DNA of 54,463 nucleotides, from the NCBI GenBank assembly GCA_032358255.1, contig JAULBX010025930.1:1-54463 (forward strand), given 5' to 3'. Each line of letters starts with the position of its first letter. Position 1 is the stretch's first letter. The DNA comes from Heterotrichella gracilis (taxonomy: Eukaryota > Sar > Xanthophyceae > Tribonematales > Xanthonemataceae). The position numbers and the translations under genes are program-made. Below, piece by piece: positions 22,308-34,140 of this stretch. The notes under the pieces were generated by a model that was given only the letters and a program-made list of their open reading frames with translations, searched no databases and was not told the origin of the DNA.

Positions 22308-24590
22308 TCATCCGCGTGCTCTGTGTCTGTGGGGGCGAGGCTGGGGGCGGACTGCTCCACCATCCCTTGGTCCAGCCCTGCGGATGCGGTGTGTCCCTCC
22401 CCCTTGAAGCGGTGTTGGAGGACCCCCCCGAGTCGATGCGCGTGCGGCGGAGTTTAAGCTGGGCCTTGCAGTAGGCGTGCTGCAGGCGCTTGGTTCGGGG
22501 TCCAGGTTGCTGATCACCCCCTCCCGGAGCAAGTCCTGCTGCTGCTTGAGCTGGGGGACACTCTCTTGCAGCTTCAGGTTCTGGAGGGTGGCTGGCGAGC
22601 GCGTCTGTGGGGGTTGAAGAGGGGGTGGGTAAGGGCACGCGCGGCTGGGCAGTGGCTGGGGGGGAGGTGGTGGGTGCGTATGGAGGGAGGTTGGTGCAGG
22701 GATTGTCCCCAGGGGAGACATGCCCAGCGCAGGTCATCAACTGGGGTGCATCAAAAACCCCTGGCGCATGCCAGTATAGAGGCATATGTCGCTCGGCAAT
22801 GGCTGCATGGTTGCTAGGGGTGCCTCCGACATGCATAAAATGCCAAGTAGGTTTTGGCTAGGGTTTGGCTAGGGTTTTGTGTGTGTGCAACCCTACCTCC
22901 ACACTGGTGATGAGCCGCTCCAGGTTCTTCATTTTGCGGAAGGGCCATCGCTCAATCCCAAACGTGCGGCAGATGCTTTTGAGTGTTGTCAGTCCAATCC
23001 CCAGCTGCTTGCATGCCTTCTCGCCTGGCATTTGAAAGTATTTGGCAAGCTCTTCTCGCGTGATCTCGGAAGATAACCGCCCCTGCATGAGAGTGGGTGC
23101 CCGCTCAATGCCGCATCGGCAGGAGACTGTGCAAACCATTGTGGACCAGGCGCAAGGAAGGGAAACTGAAGCTGCAAACCTCAGCTGGCAATGTGGGTGC
23201 TGCAGGGTGGAGAGTCTGGAGGGATGCATGGGGCGGTGTGGCTAGGATTGTGCGTACCCCTTTCGATCTTCTGCAGGCCTTGCGTTTCCCTTCTTCATCC
23301 TGTGGTGAGTACTCTGCGTCCCCTGCGTCCCCTGCGTCCCCCGCGTCCCCTGCATCCCCTGCGCCCCCTGCGGCCCCTGCGGCCCCTGCGGCGACAAGGT
23401 CACCTCAGTCAGACCCCCACACGGAACGGTGCTTTTTTTGCCATGCACGTGGGCTGTACCACCTATCTGCAACTCGGTGCCTATCGCACGATTGCGGGGC
23501 GCGATCTGGGCGCAACGCAGCCCAAAAGATTTTAAGTTACAGGGAGTCTGGCTCTAGTGCAGATTGCATTATACATGACAGGCCGCGTGTTCCCAATTCC
23601 CGTCACGTGCACATGCACACACACATACACACACACACACACCTGATGCAGCCCCGTGCAGCTTCACTGCCTCGTAAATGGAGCAGATCTTCCTGCCGGC
23701 AACGGGCACTTGCCCTTGCAGGGCCTGGAGCTTGCTGCCGGATCCAAGCGCTGGCGGCGCCCTGCGGACGGCATCTGCTAACCTGCTGGTCTCCCCACCC
23801 GATGCCTTGACTTGCACAGGCGTGCGCGTGCTGCGGCGGGGTGGCTTGCCCTGTGGCTGCTGCTCCACCGTCCCTGGCTCAGGCACGGTTGCCTCCTGCG
23901 CAGCTCTCAAACTCCCGTGCTCCTCGCGTGGAGCATCCCGTTCCTGCGGAAGCTGCGCTGCGGTCTGCTCCCAGGACTGGGCGTGAGACTGCAGCTGTTC
24001 CCGCTCACCCCTCAGCTCCTTGATCTCCTGTCGTGCGCTGTCCAGCTCCCGCCGCCCCTTCTCCGCAAGCTCCTCCCAGCTCTTGACCAGGGACTGCAGG
24101 TGCGCCTGCGATTGGACCAGCGCACGGGCGTGAGCCTTGGCTTTAGCCAGCTCCTCCTCCTTGGCGGTAGCCAGCAGCTCATCAGAGGTGCACCGCTCAC
24201 GCGCACGGCCCTCAGCCTCCTCCAGGCGGCGCCGCAGCTCCACAATGCTGCTGTGAGCGGTTGCCAATTGCCTGTCCTTGTCAGCAGCCACCTCCTTTGC
24301 AGCGGTCACCGCAGCGTGCAGGGTGGCGCACTTGGCATGCCATAGGTTTGTTGCGCTGCAAACAAGGGTACCTCGCACCCAAACTTACATGTACCTGATC
24401 TCCACCAGGTGCTATTGAATTGCCAGCAGCTGGAGGTTTGGTAACGCCCGTGCCTTCGCCCGACTGTCCTGTCAAGTGCTTCCCCATGCGCTGGTGGGCA
24501 GTTCAATTAGGCGGTGATGTCAAAGTACAAGACACTGCTGGTGTTCCAGGTTGGCAGCTGGCGCTGCTGCAAGGGGGTCCGCCCACCATC
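22308..24590 (-). CDS. RWP-RK transcription factor with N-terminal coiled coil
   Basis: Exons with agreeing phases: 24355-23643 (coiled coil, then PPRRSTRTPVQVKA), 23385-23258 (GDA repeats then basic EEGKRKACRRSKG), 23082-22897 (RWP-RK domain) and 22604-22308 (LKLQESVPQLKQQQDLLREG, tail, TGA). The RWP-RK exon reads ITREELAKYFQMPGEKACKQ, LGIGLTTLKSICRTFGIE, then RWPFRKMKNLERLI, the family signature. RWP-RK factors bind DNA and, in green algae, govern nitrogen responses and sexual programmes; which applies here is unknown. The coiled-coil exon is homologous to 18563-17151 but shorter, with fewer 35-residue repeats. The next exon upstream (about 24575-24389), homologous to 21639-21455, contains an in-frame TAA near 24508, and its donor phase does not fit. 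No ATG opens the 24355 exon. The 5' end is therefore broken or re-started elsewhere. Confidence 0.75.
22852..22880. repeat. Degenerate TTTAGGG-like repeat
   Basis: GGCTAGGG-TTT units appear twice in the intron just after the RWP-RK exon. They resemble imperfect telomeric units. Confidence 0.4.
23309..23393 (-). repeat. 9-bp minisatellite coding for Gly-Asp-Ala repeats
   Basis: About nine units of CCCTGCGTC and variants (minus strand GACGCAGGG) code for GDA/GAA repeats at the start of the exon 23385-23258. The acceptor CGCAG sits inside the first units, so the repeat overlaps a splice site. Confidence 0.8.
23611..23642. repeat. (CA)n microsatellite at a splice donor
   Basis: CA tract, read as (GT)n on the minus strand, beginning exactly at the 5' splice donor after the coiled-coil exon (CAG then GTGTGTGTGT). 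The paralogue has GTGCGTGCATGTGC at the same place. Confidence 0.8.
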
Positions 24591-24870
24591 ACAGCGTGCT
24601 TATCACTGAACGGCGCACATAGATATGCATGCATGTGCCTGCTATACCCATAGGGTCTAAGGTATCGCGAGAGACCTCGAGTTTTTTGCCTGCCCTCTGA
24701 AATAAACAAGCAGAGCACGTTTCACAGTACAAGGTACAGACACTTTCCAATGCTTTCCTTCTTTTTCTGCTTGCAAAAGGATGCGACGATGTACTATCCT
24801 CGGAACTTTGAGTACAGAGACACCCAACTAGACCCTGGTCTAGGGTATGAAGGTCAGGATGGAAGGTCTG
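24330..24870. repeat. 5'-part duplicate, copy 2
   Basis: Partner of 21380-21900, directly upstream (minus strand) of the coiled-coil exon at 24355. The roughly 2.8 kb of exons that separate the two elements in copy 1 are absent here. Confidence 0.8.
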
Positions 24871-25980
24871 GCAAAGAGCAGGGTAGTGCCATCATCTGAG
24901 TTTATTTCTCTCTGTCAAATCCACCTTTGGTAATGGCAACCCAACCTTTGTAACCACCGGATACCAGTTTGCATGTCACCGATGTGCGCAAAAGCAACAG
25001 ACCAGGTGCTCAGTGGCAGGTTCTCAGTGGCAGGTGTTGCAGTGGTATGCCGTGCAGCTGGTATCCTTGCATTTCACCCCACCTTCATCAGGGGACATGG
25101 ACATTCCGGCACTTTGCCTAGCACCACACCTTCACCACGCTGCCCAGGGCACCAATTTTCACCCGGCCACGCCAATGCTGTTGCCCAATGCCACACCTTG
25201 TTATTGCCTGCTCTCTCAAGGGGTGACGGATCCGAGGCGAGGCTTGTGGGTTCCAATGGGATTGCCAATGCCAGAAAGCAGTGCAAGCAAAACATCTGTC
25301 CAATCATCCTTGCCTGCATTGGGCATCACCGCGTCCGGAAGCTTGCCCTCATTGTGTCATGGGGGAAGAACAGAAGTTGCAGTGCACAGAGACTGGTTCA
25401 AGTTCGTTCAGAAGTTAGACCAGAATACAGCCATTGTGGTGTTCTGAATTTTCAAAGTGGTGGAACCTTTTCCTGGACTTCATGAGACTGGCGAGATGTT
25501 TTCCTGGGACACTGGGAAATGGGAGAGTTTTGGCGGGAGACATAATAGCTAATATGAATGCATGCATATGGCCCAGGATGCAAGTTAAAAGTCTCAGAGT
25601 GGAGGCATGACCGTAGTTGCTCTAGTGTACAAGTCAGTTCCTGTGTATTGTCAACATGGGTAGGCCAACTGCTGCAACAAAGTGCCATCTCGCTTTTCTC
25701 GGACAAATATATAACAAGATCTTGGCAGAACTGCCTCAAAGTTCAAAAAAGTGCACAAGCGCAGGTTGACCGTGCAGCGTGCTTGAATTTGTTACGTTTT
25801 CCATTCACAAGTTTGCTTTGCTTCTCGTGCTATGCAAGGAGTGAGTTGGGTGTTCAGGGTTCAAAGCTTTCCACTCCAACTGGCCAGTAGCTATTGTAAG
25901 TTCTTGTTTTCGCTCTGCAAGCACTTTCTCTTGCAATAAGTGCAAGCTGTGTTACCTGTTGTGCCAAGGTGTGGCAACGA
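24871..25980. other. Spacer upstream of the helicase gene
   Basis: Two overlapping plus-strand frames of 144 and 170 codons (24973-25485) have no recognised motif or splice support. The promoter of the helicase gene should lie in the last few hundred bases; no defined element is seen. Confidence 0.45.
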
Positions 25981-28900
25981 ATGGCTTGTACACAGGAGTG
26001 GCGCGTACAGTGCTGGGGTTGCCCACCGTTAATTATGGACGATATTTACGACGATGAAGACTTGCTATTGTTGATAGAGCAAGCGTGCTCCCGCTACGAT
26101 CCGCCAGCCACTATAGCTCCAGAGAACAGGCAGCCTAACCCTCAACCCACCCTTTGCATTGCCCAAGCACGGACCTGGCCTTCGTATGACTCGAGTGACA
26201 AGGTATTTGAAAGCTGCAGTTGATTGACGCAAGTGTGCTGTGGAGAGGCCCTTACGCCTGCTCTTGAGTTGCTGTAGGCACGTTAACATAAACTGCTTTG
26301 ATTGTAAAACCTTTAGATAGACCTTACATGCTTCGCAGGAGAGCCAGGTACCGAACAGCCACTCTTCTGGCAAGAACCAAGAAAACATACACAACAGCTT
26401 CACCAGCCACAGCAGTGCATCTGGCTGTCAGCACGCACCAGCAAACCCCATCCAACCCAGGTACCCTTTAACAGCACTCCCGCAGCAGCAATCAGGACCT
26501 CCTGGTGCCTTTGGAACCACAGCTGTCGCAGCGGCAAACGGTGCAGAATGCTCTGCCCACAGGCAGGAGCAAGCAGCCGATGCCACCCTCGGGCAGTCCA
26601 AGGCCAATGGTTTGACCACAGGGCTGCCCAGCGGCACTGGCGGGCATCCTTTCCAGTTGCTCAGCCGCAGCAGCTTGCGGAACTTGTTCAGGAGGCAGCC
26701 TGCAGGTCAGCCTACAACCCAGGGTGATACCCACAAGCCCCAGGCACACCAGCAGGCATTCTCCGGGGCTGATGGTGGTGTCCAAGGGGCCAACCCGAGC
26801 AGGCCGCCTGTCCCTTTCAGCAGTGTCCAAGTGGGTGGGCAAGTTGCACCACAGCTCCAGATAGCCAGACAGCAGGGACAAGGGCATGGCGGGGCACACA
26901 CCTCTCTCCACAACCAGCCTGCGCAAGCACCTGCCCAAGCCTCATACGGCGGTCAACGGCCCACATCTGGCCATGCGCTGCACCAGCATAACCAGCCACA
27001 GCAACCATTGCCTCACCAGTCGCCGCGCTATGCCCAGCAGCAGCGGCCACAGACTCAGCAGCAGCAGCCACCTGCAGGGTCGTGGCAAGCCAACAGCAGC
27101 CATGGCATGGGGCATGGGGTGGGTGGTCACCCTGCACAACGGCAGGGACATGCGCAGCCCCTGCCGCACCACAACCCACACCAGCAGCCAGCTGCAGGTC
27201 CAATGGATGGCGGCATGGGTGGTGGGCACGGTGCAGGAGCAGTGACCCACCACCCCCCGTACCAGCAACCTTTGAGGCCACCTCACAATAACATCAGCCA
27301 TGCAAGCGGCCATGCGATGGCGGGTCCCCCTGCGAGGTACCCTCATCAGTCCAACCCCCATCACCAGCCGCACCAGCACGCCTCCCACCAGCCACCCGCA
27401 GCGTCAGGGTACGGCAACAGGGACCATGCAAGTGCTGCAGAGCCCCATCGCAACCAGTACCCTGGCCCACATGGGGCTTCAGGCTACAGCGGCGGTGGCT
27501 ATGACGCAGGGCAGCATGCAGCGCACCATCAGCGCCCCGATCCACCACCACAGGCGCAACCGCACTCCCACCACCTGGCCTCCGGTGGGCAAGGCTACGT
27601 CAATGGAGGTGGACCCAGCGCTTCTGCCCAGCCAGGCCCGCAGCACCAGCACCAATGGCAGCAGCATCAGCAGCAGCCAGGTCCCTGCTCAGGGCAGGGC
27701 AATGGCCAGGCTGCGCAAGGCCAGGAGCCGCAATTCATTCCACAGGAGCACACGCATCAGGGCCTGCAGCCGCCCCAGCCACGCTCTGGCCACAGCAGTG
27801 GCCATGCTCCCCAGGGGCTGCAAGCGCAGCAGCCGCACCAGAACCCTAACCAGCTGCCACCTCCACGATCAGGGCAGGGCAGTGGCCATACTCCCCAAGC
27901 GCAGCTGCCACAGCATCACGTGCGGCAACAGCATGAGCAGCAAGCCGAGCAGCCACACCACCAGCTGCAGCAACAGCAAGCTGGACGCTCCGGCTGCAGC
28001 AATGGCGGCAGTGGCCACAGCACACAGGCGCACCATTCCATGCAGGAGCGCCTCGTACAGCAACCTCAGCAGCTGCATCACCACATGCAGCAGCAGCAGC
28101 CAGTTGCCGGGCCTGGCTGCAGCAATGGCAGTGCTGATGTCAACAGCGTCCACAGCGCTTTGGCGGCGCCACATACCCACATGCAGCAGCAGCAAGCTGG
28201 CGGGTCGGGCCATAGCAATGGTGGTGCCGGTGGTAACAGCGGCCGCGGCGCACAGGCTGGGCCGCAGCGCTGCATGGTGGTGCAGGGGCGCATGGAGCTG
28301 GGGGCGGCTGGCACGCTGGAGTTCAGCATACCCTGCCATGAGGCTATCACTGCTGCGTTCAAAAGGTAAGCTGACCACAGGCATGTGTCTGATGCGGCAG
28401 GGGCCTTTCTGTATGCACATTGCATTTCCCAGGGGCTGCAAGGTCATCTTCAAAATTGGAGATGCTTTACCAGGTTTGTTTTCACGATTTGTTTCAGAAG
28501 CCATGCGCCAGGCATGATTGTGCTGAAACTCTGTCCACGCCGGTTTGTGCTATGCGGCATGTGGCATCAGGTGCTGACATGTGGTCCTTGCATGCAGATT
28601 GGGCTACGCCACATTCGATGCCAAGCGCAAGTGCTGGATCGTCCCGCTGCAGCACTATGCAGCAGTCACTGCAGCACTGAATGGCCTACAGGGGGTCAGA
28701 ATAGACATGGAGGGTGTGCACGACATGGCATGGAGCATCATTGAGGTGCGCTCCTTTATTTCCGCAAACACCTGCTGTTTATAGACCTTTAATTTGTCAC
28801 TTCAATGCCTCGTCTGATTGCAGTGTTGCAGCACTTGAGAATGTTGTCTGCATGACTCCTGCTAGAGGGTGATCAGGCAGCATGATCTGCAATTGCCGCA

Positions 28901-31900
28901 TGTTTTTGTGCTCTGATAAGACAATACGTCATCAGATGTCACACCAAAATGTGCAGCAACTCACCTGTTTCTGGTATGGTTCCTCAGGCTGCCATGGAGT
29001 TCCCAGATGACAGAGATCGTTATGACAAGCTGCCGCAGGCGTTCCTGCATAGGCTCATGCCTTTCCAGCGTGACGGGGTCAACTTTGTGCTGAGCCGTGG
29101 TGGGCGGGTGCTGCTGGGGGACGAAATGGGGCTGGGCAAGACGGTGCAGGCGATTGCTGTGATGGCAGCATACAGGGAGGAGTGGCCTGTCCTGATTGTT
29201 GCACCGCCTTCCCTTCGAGGTGCGCACAGCAATGAGTGAATTGGAAGTAGTCGCTGCTTGCACAGATGCTCCATGCTGTAGTACAAGCTCCAGTTGCTTC
29301 AAACTGATTCCTGCACAAATTGTGCCCGCACTACTCTCTTGCACATGTGGACAGCACATGATGTCACTATTCCTCCCCTTGTGCAGGGGTATGGTTTGAA
29401 GCACTCAACAGCTGGCTCCAAGTTGTGGAGAATGACGTGCACATTGTGAACAACAAGAAGGACAGGGACTTCACGGGGCGCACGTTTAAGTTCCTGATCA
29501 CGTCATTCAACGCAATGGACGAGATGCGCCCGCAGCTGGAGGAGCGCGCCTTCAAGGTGGTGGTGGTGGATGAGGCGCACAACATAAAAAACTACAAGGT
29601 AATGCGCGGCGCCCGCTTGCAGCTAAGCAGTTCAACAGCACGATGTGGTGGCGCCTGTTCATGGATTGTACATTGGCAACACCTTTTTAAGCAAGATAAT
29701 CAGCCATGGGATGCTTTTCTGCTAGAGGGAGTAAATCTGCAGTCAGCCAATCATATCTGTACTGATCCTGTGCACCGAGAGTGTGGTGTGGTACGTGTGG
29801 TGTGCCAATTAAAAGTGTACTATGGCCCACACGCAGGCTGCCTGCACCAAGGCTACCGTGCCGATTGTGAAGGCAGCCAAGCGCGCCATGCTGCTCACTG
29901 GCACGCCTGCCATGTCTCGGCCTATGGAGATCTTCCAGCTGCTCACCGCCCTGCTGCCTCATGCCAATCTCAAGATGAAAAACTTTGGCGATCGGTACTG
30001 CTCGGGGCCAGCTTCACGTTTCACCAAGTGGGGAGGTGCGACGCATCGTAGGCAGTTTGGTGTTGTGGTAATTGATGGGGTTTATAGGGGTAAATAGTTC
30101 TTCAGCAACTACCCTCTGACCGTCCCACTTGGCTGCTATCACAATGGACGGGTATATGGTGTCAGTCCTGGATGTCAAGAGGCTGTGCATCTGGTTCTGC
30201 AACAGGCTGGCATTGCGTCTACGCTGCTTGCAACTGCTCACTTCACATTGTCTGCTGTAGGTGCCTCCAACCTTGAGGAGCTGCACCGGGTGCTGCACGG
30301 GTCCATCATGATCCGCCGCCTCAAGGCAGACGTGCTGGAGGAGCTGCCACCCAAGCGGCGACAGCAGGTAAGGATTGAGCGGTAGATACAGTGCAGTGGC
30401 CATACCTGTGACCTGCTGCATGCGGTATGGTCTGCTGTCATCTAAATTGAGAAGAGGTCTGCTGTCATCAAAATCGAGACGAGGTCTGCTGTCAATCCCA
30501 AGCGGTATGAGTATCGTGCTTTGGGGAGCTGTAGTCATGCATAATCCCCAAATGGTAAACGCAGTCCCAGGGTAGACTTGCTTGCTGCCACATGTGCGCG
30601 CCTGCCTGCTGCTTTGGCTGTACTGCTGAAATGCACTCATTGACATTTTTTCCCGCATGTGCAACATCCTCATAACAAGGATTTACGCAGCCCTGCTGCT
30701 GCCAATGCCACGGCGTGCTGTCAAGCAGAACAGAAAATGAAGTACAGGCACCGTCTTTATGTCCCAATGTGTCAAGGATTTTTTATTGGTTTGCAGGTCA
30801 TCCTGACCCTGCCTGCAAGTGAGGTCGGTAAGCTCAAGGTGCTGAAGAGCAAAATGGATGCCATCAACGACATGGCGCGCTCGCAGCGGCAAGGCACGGT
30901 TGAGGCTGCCATGGCGCACATGGGGCAGCAGGCGGTGGTCATGGAGATGTACAAGACATGCGCAGAGCTCAAGGTGGGTGGGTGTGGATGTAGCTGCATG
31001 CCCCTCATACCCAGCACTGGCATGGAGTATACGGCACTTACATGGTTTTTTACAATTATGACAAGCCTATAACTTGGCAGGGGCTTATCACCTATGGTAC
31101 ATCCCCATATCAGTCCCCATATCTAAATCATGAACAAAACAATACATTGGTATAATATTTCACTAACAATTGATCACTTATTCAAGCAGATTTTCTGCCG
31201 TCCCTCGACGCTCAATCCTGTCAGTACACGTTCCATGCAGGTTGGCGCAGTGCAGGAGTATGTGAAGGACTTGCTGCAGGCTGAGCAGAAATTCCTGATC
31301 TTTGCCCACCATCTGGTGCTGCTGGATGGCATTGAGACCGTCCTGCGCAGGTACGCCTGTTCAGCAGACTGATGTATGCTTCATATGGATTACTGTATGT
31401 GTGAGGTAGATCACAGCAACACTGTTCTGCGTTGTGTCAGGGAGCACAAGAAGTTCATCCGGATCGACGGCTCAACTCCGCCCCAGCATCGTAGCAAATT
31501 GGTGGAGAAGTTTCAGCTCGATGATGATGTTATTGCTGCAGTGCTGAGCATTGGTGCAGCTGGTGTTGGACTGACACTGACGGTGCGATTTATGTGATAA
31601 ACCTTGCTCCCTCTTCTTGCTAATCCCTGTTGAGTATACATACTCATGTATCAAAGCTCACCAGTTACCGACGCTTTTTTTATATCCTTTTGACCGACAG
31701 GTGTTTGGGCCAATGCCTTGGTTCAACTTTTAGAAGAAAATCCATTGGTGGGCTTTTCTGCAGGGTGCATCAGTGGTAGTTTTTGCGGAAATGGCCTGGA
31801 CGCCTGCTGCAATCCAACAGGCGGAGGACCGCTCCCATCGCATTGGCCAGCACACATCGGTCAATGTGTACTACCTGCACATCAAGAAGAGCATCGATGA

Positions 31901-32587
31901 CATCATGTGGAACCAGCTGCAGACGAAACTGGACAACGTCAGTCAGGCAAGTGGAAAATCCTGCATGGTCATAATTTCAATTCCATCCTAGGATGGACAC
32001 CTGTCTCACCTGTATGCCGCAGAGGACAAAATTCATTTGCATCATGATCCTGTAGCATATCGTTTGGTACATTTTCATACTTTGGATAGCTTATTGGAGC
32101 GACTTTCCAACTCGCCTTTCACAGATAATCTGAAAAGCTTTGAATGGGGTTGAGGGTTGCACTGTCATCTTGCGTGCAGGTGCTGGACGGAAATAAAGAA
32201 AGCCTAGTTGGGCCGGGTCCTCAGTTGACCTTGACAGCTGGCAAGCCACCTGGGCAGAGCACGCTGGATGCATTCGTCAAGGCGCGGCCCACAGAGCCTG
32301 AGGTGGCGCCTGCACACCAACCCACTCTTGACTCATTCCTGTCGCGCAAACCCGCCCAAGGGCAGCCCGTGGCACCTCAGCCTCTTGGAGACGAGGTGCA
32401 GGCAGGCAGGTCAGGGGTTTCTAGCAGTGTGGTGCACCACGGGACTGGCAATGCGCAAGGGTGTGCGGTTGCAGAGCGCCATGGGGGGGCAGGAGGCGCA
32501 GAGCAGCGTGCGCAAGGGAGAGTGGGCACACTGCAGCAGGGGGATGATGATTTTGAGGAGCATGATCACAAGCGGCAGCGGCGGTAG
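25981..32587 (+). CDS. SMARCAL1/HARP-type SNF2 annealing helicase
   Basis: About 1,370 residues in 12 exons with every phase consistent: 26035 (or ATG 25981)-26202, 26339-28365, 28598-28745, 28988-29219, 29387-29598, 29837-30035, 30261-30367, 30797-30973, 31241-31350, 31441-31582, 31764-31946, 32180-32587 (TAG). Residues about 60-700 are a Gln/His/Pro/Gly-rich disordered region. A HARP domain follows ([32 protein letters not shown]). SNF2 motifs: [10 protein letters not shown] (near 29117), [11 protein letters not shown] (29569-29580 for DEAH), [56 protein letters not shown] proteins reanneal RPA-coated single strands and restart stalled forks. The tail carries QSTLDAFV and QPTLDSFL, which resemble PCNA-binding PIP boxes. 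The intron at 31947 is GC-AG. A vertebrate-type RPA-binding motif is not obvious. Confidence 0.92.
30429..30506. repeat. 27-bp intronic tandem repeat
   Basis: GGTCTGCTGTCATC-AAAT-GAGA-GA occurs about 2.6 times in the helicase intron after 30367. Confidence 0.75.
31947..31952 (+). other. GC-type splice donor (GCAAGT)
   Basis: The helicase exon ending VSQ is followed by GCAAGT in an otherwise perfect CAG|GNAAGT context. The next exon (32180) joins in phase 0. Reading through would add GKSCMV and soon reach a stop. Confidence 0.75.
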
Positions 32588-34140
32588 ATGGCATGCTTGC
32601 TTGTGTATTTATATGGTTGCATGACATTGGAAGTGAGCGGACCACGCGCAATCATGGCGCAATGCCTTGCTTTATGTCCAAAACCTCACAAATGTAGCGG
32701 AAGCCCATGCAAAATGCCGCAAAGTACTTTGCCCTGATGGTTCTATCAGTCTAGGTAGCGCATGGGGCCGCCAGAGCAGCATTTCAATTGCCATCATATT
32801 CAGCTAGTAAAAGTATTTAGGCATAGATTTCACAGTGTTTACAAAGTGCTCGTCACAGCAACAGACTGTTTTGCTCATGCATTGTTGATTCACAATGCAG
32901 TGGCACTCATTCGCATGGTATATAGTGCGTGCCACTGTGATGCCGAAGTGCGACCATGGTTGTAGTGATGTGGTCCTTCTCCTACTGAAAGGACTGCAAT
33001 CAGTAGCAGTAACACACAGGCACTATAAATACGAAGCTATGAAGATGAAATGGAAGTAAAACCTTGTCATGCGATGGGGGAGGGCCAGGTTTAGCGTCAC
33101 CTACCTGGTTTAACCCAACAGGCCCATTGCATGGGACCTTCCAACCATTGTCACCGTATTTACAAACGTGTTATAGGGACCCTATAGGGTTTGCAGGTTT
33201 GCGAATCCAGGATGTGCGCCACTGGTCATTTTAATTTAATGTGCCCCTTTTCTCAAGGGAGGGAGTCAGCACCAGGCAAACGGGCACCCGCCTGAGATGG
33301 CAGGCATCAGATATCGTGCTCATATGCGCAAGGTCATGCAATGCTTCTTGTTAAACAAGTTGTTTCTTAGTCTTGCAGTGTTATCTATGAAACGCAAAAG
33401 CCGTGAACGCTCTGGTGGTGTTGACATAGTTGTGACATGAGATTGAATACCACGGCATGCCATGAAAATCACAGTCCCTAGCAGCCACCGTACCAAGACG
33501 TTGATAGTGGCGTAACGCTATCTGTACAAGTTCAAGTTCAAGCAACACATGGTCTCCTCTATTGGCGCACCACCCCGCGTAACCATGGTAAGGCAACGTT
33601 GTAAAGTTAACAGCAAATTAGGTTGGACGTAGCCGCGTGAGACCTGCATACTTCAGCCTGATGATCAGGTTCTGCCGTATGTTTAGGTATACTATGTGAA
33701 AATTTTATGTGTCTAACGCACCTCGCGACACCCCGAGTCAACGCTAAAGGCGTTATGTGCTATGCACGAGCATATAGAGCATCTCATTGTCCAAGGAGCA
33801 CTTCCTGGAGCTCATGTGTACACCCGCCATTTAACAGTTATCGAGGTACAAAGCACGCTGCCGGTGACCAAATCGGAGAGATCTAGCACTAAGAGTTCCA
33901 ATGAAGCATTCTTTAAACGTATGGCTGCTTGTGTGTTACTAGTAACATAGGGGTTTTGCGATGCTGTTGACCGCTATTTGCATGCATACGCACACGCTGC
34001 GCACACGCCGTTTGCATGCAATACGTGTACGCGTACAGTGCACCACGAAAGAAGCTCCTATGTGGCCTGTATCACTGTGATATTCCTTCCTCTCCTGTAC
34101 AATTCTTTATGCTGACTGGCTGCCTGTGTGTCACTCACAG
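32588..34140. other. Spacer between helicase and C2/MUN genes
   Basis: No exon recognised. AT-richer than the genes. It contains a weak 62-codon frame (33762-33950) that could hold the missing 5' exon of the next gene but has no motif. Confidence 0.45.

Noticed and set aside
22308..22836. Alternative frame (stop at 22228) as the RWP-RK C-terminus
   Set aside because: The exon 22604-22308 joins the RWP-RK exon in phase 0 and carries a leucine/glutamine helix; the other frame needs a different acceptor and shows no family feature.
23309..23393. CRISPR-like or collagen-like repeat
   Set aside because: Units are 9 bp without spacers and sit in a eukaryotic exon; the collagen-like GPQ/GTQ reading is in a frame that does not fit the flanking exon phases.
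24973..25485. Possible independent gene of 144-170 codons
   Set aside because: Two frames overlap, neither shows a motif, and no exon boundaries or homologous copy are seen.
27300..28517. 405-codon plus-strand frame overlapping the helicase exon
   Set aside because: It is a shifted reading of the Gln/His-rich exon, crosses a confirmed splice donor, and has no recognisable domain.
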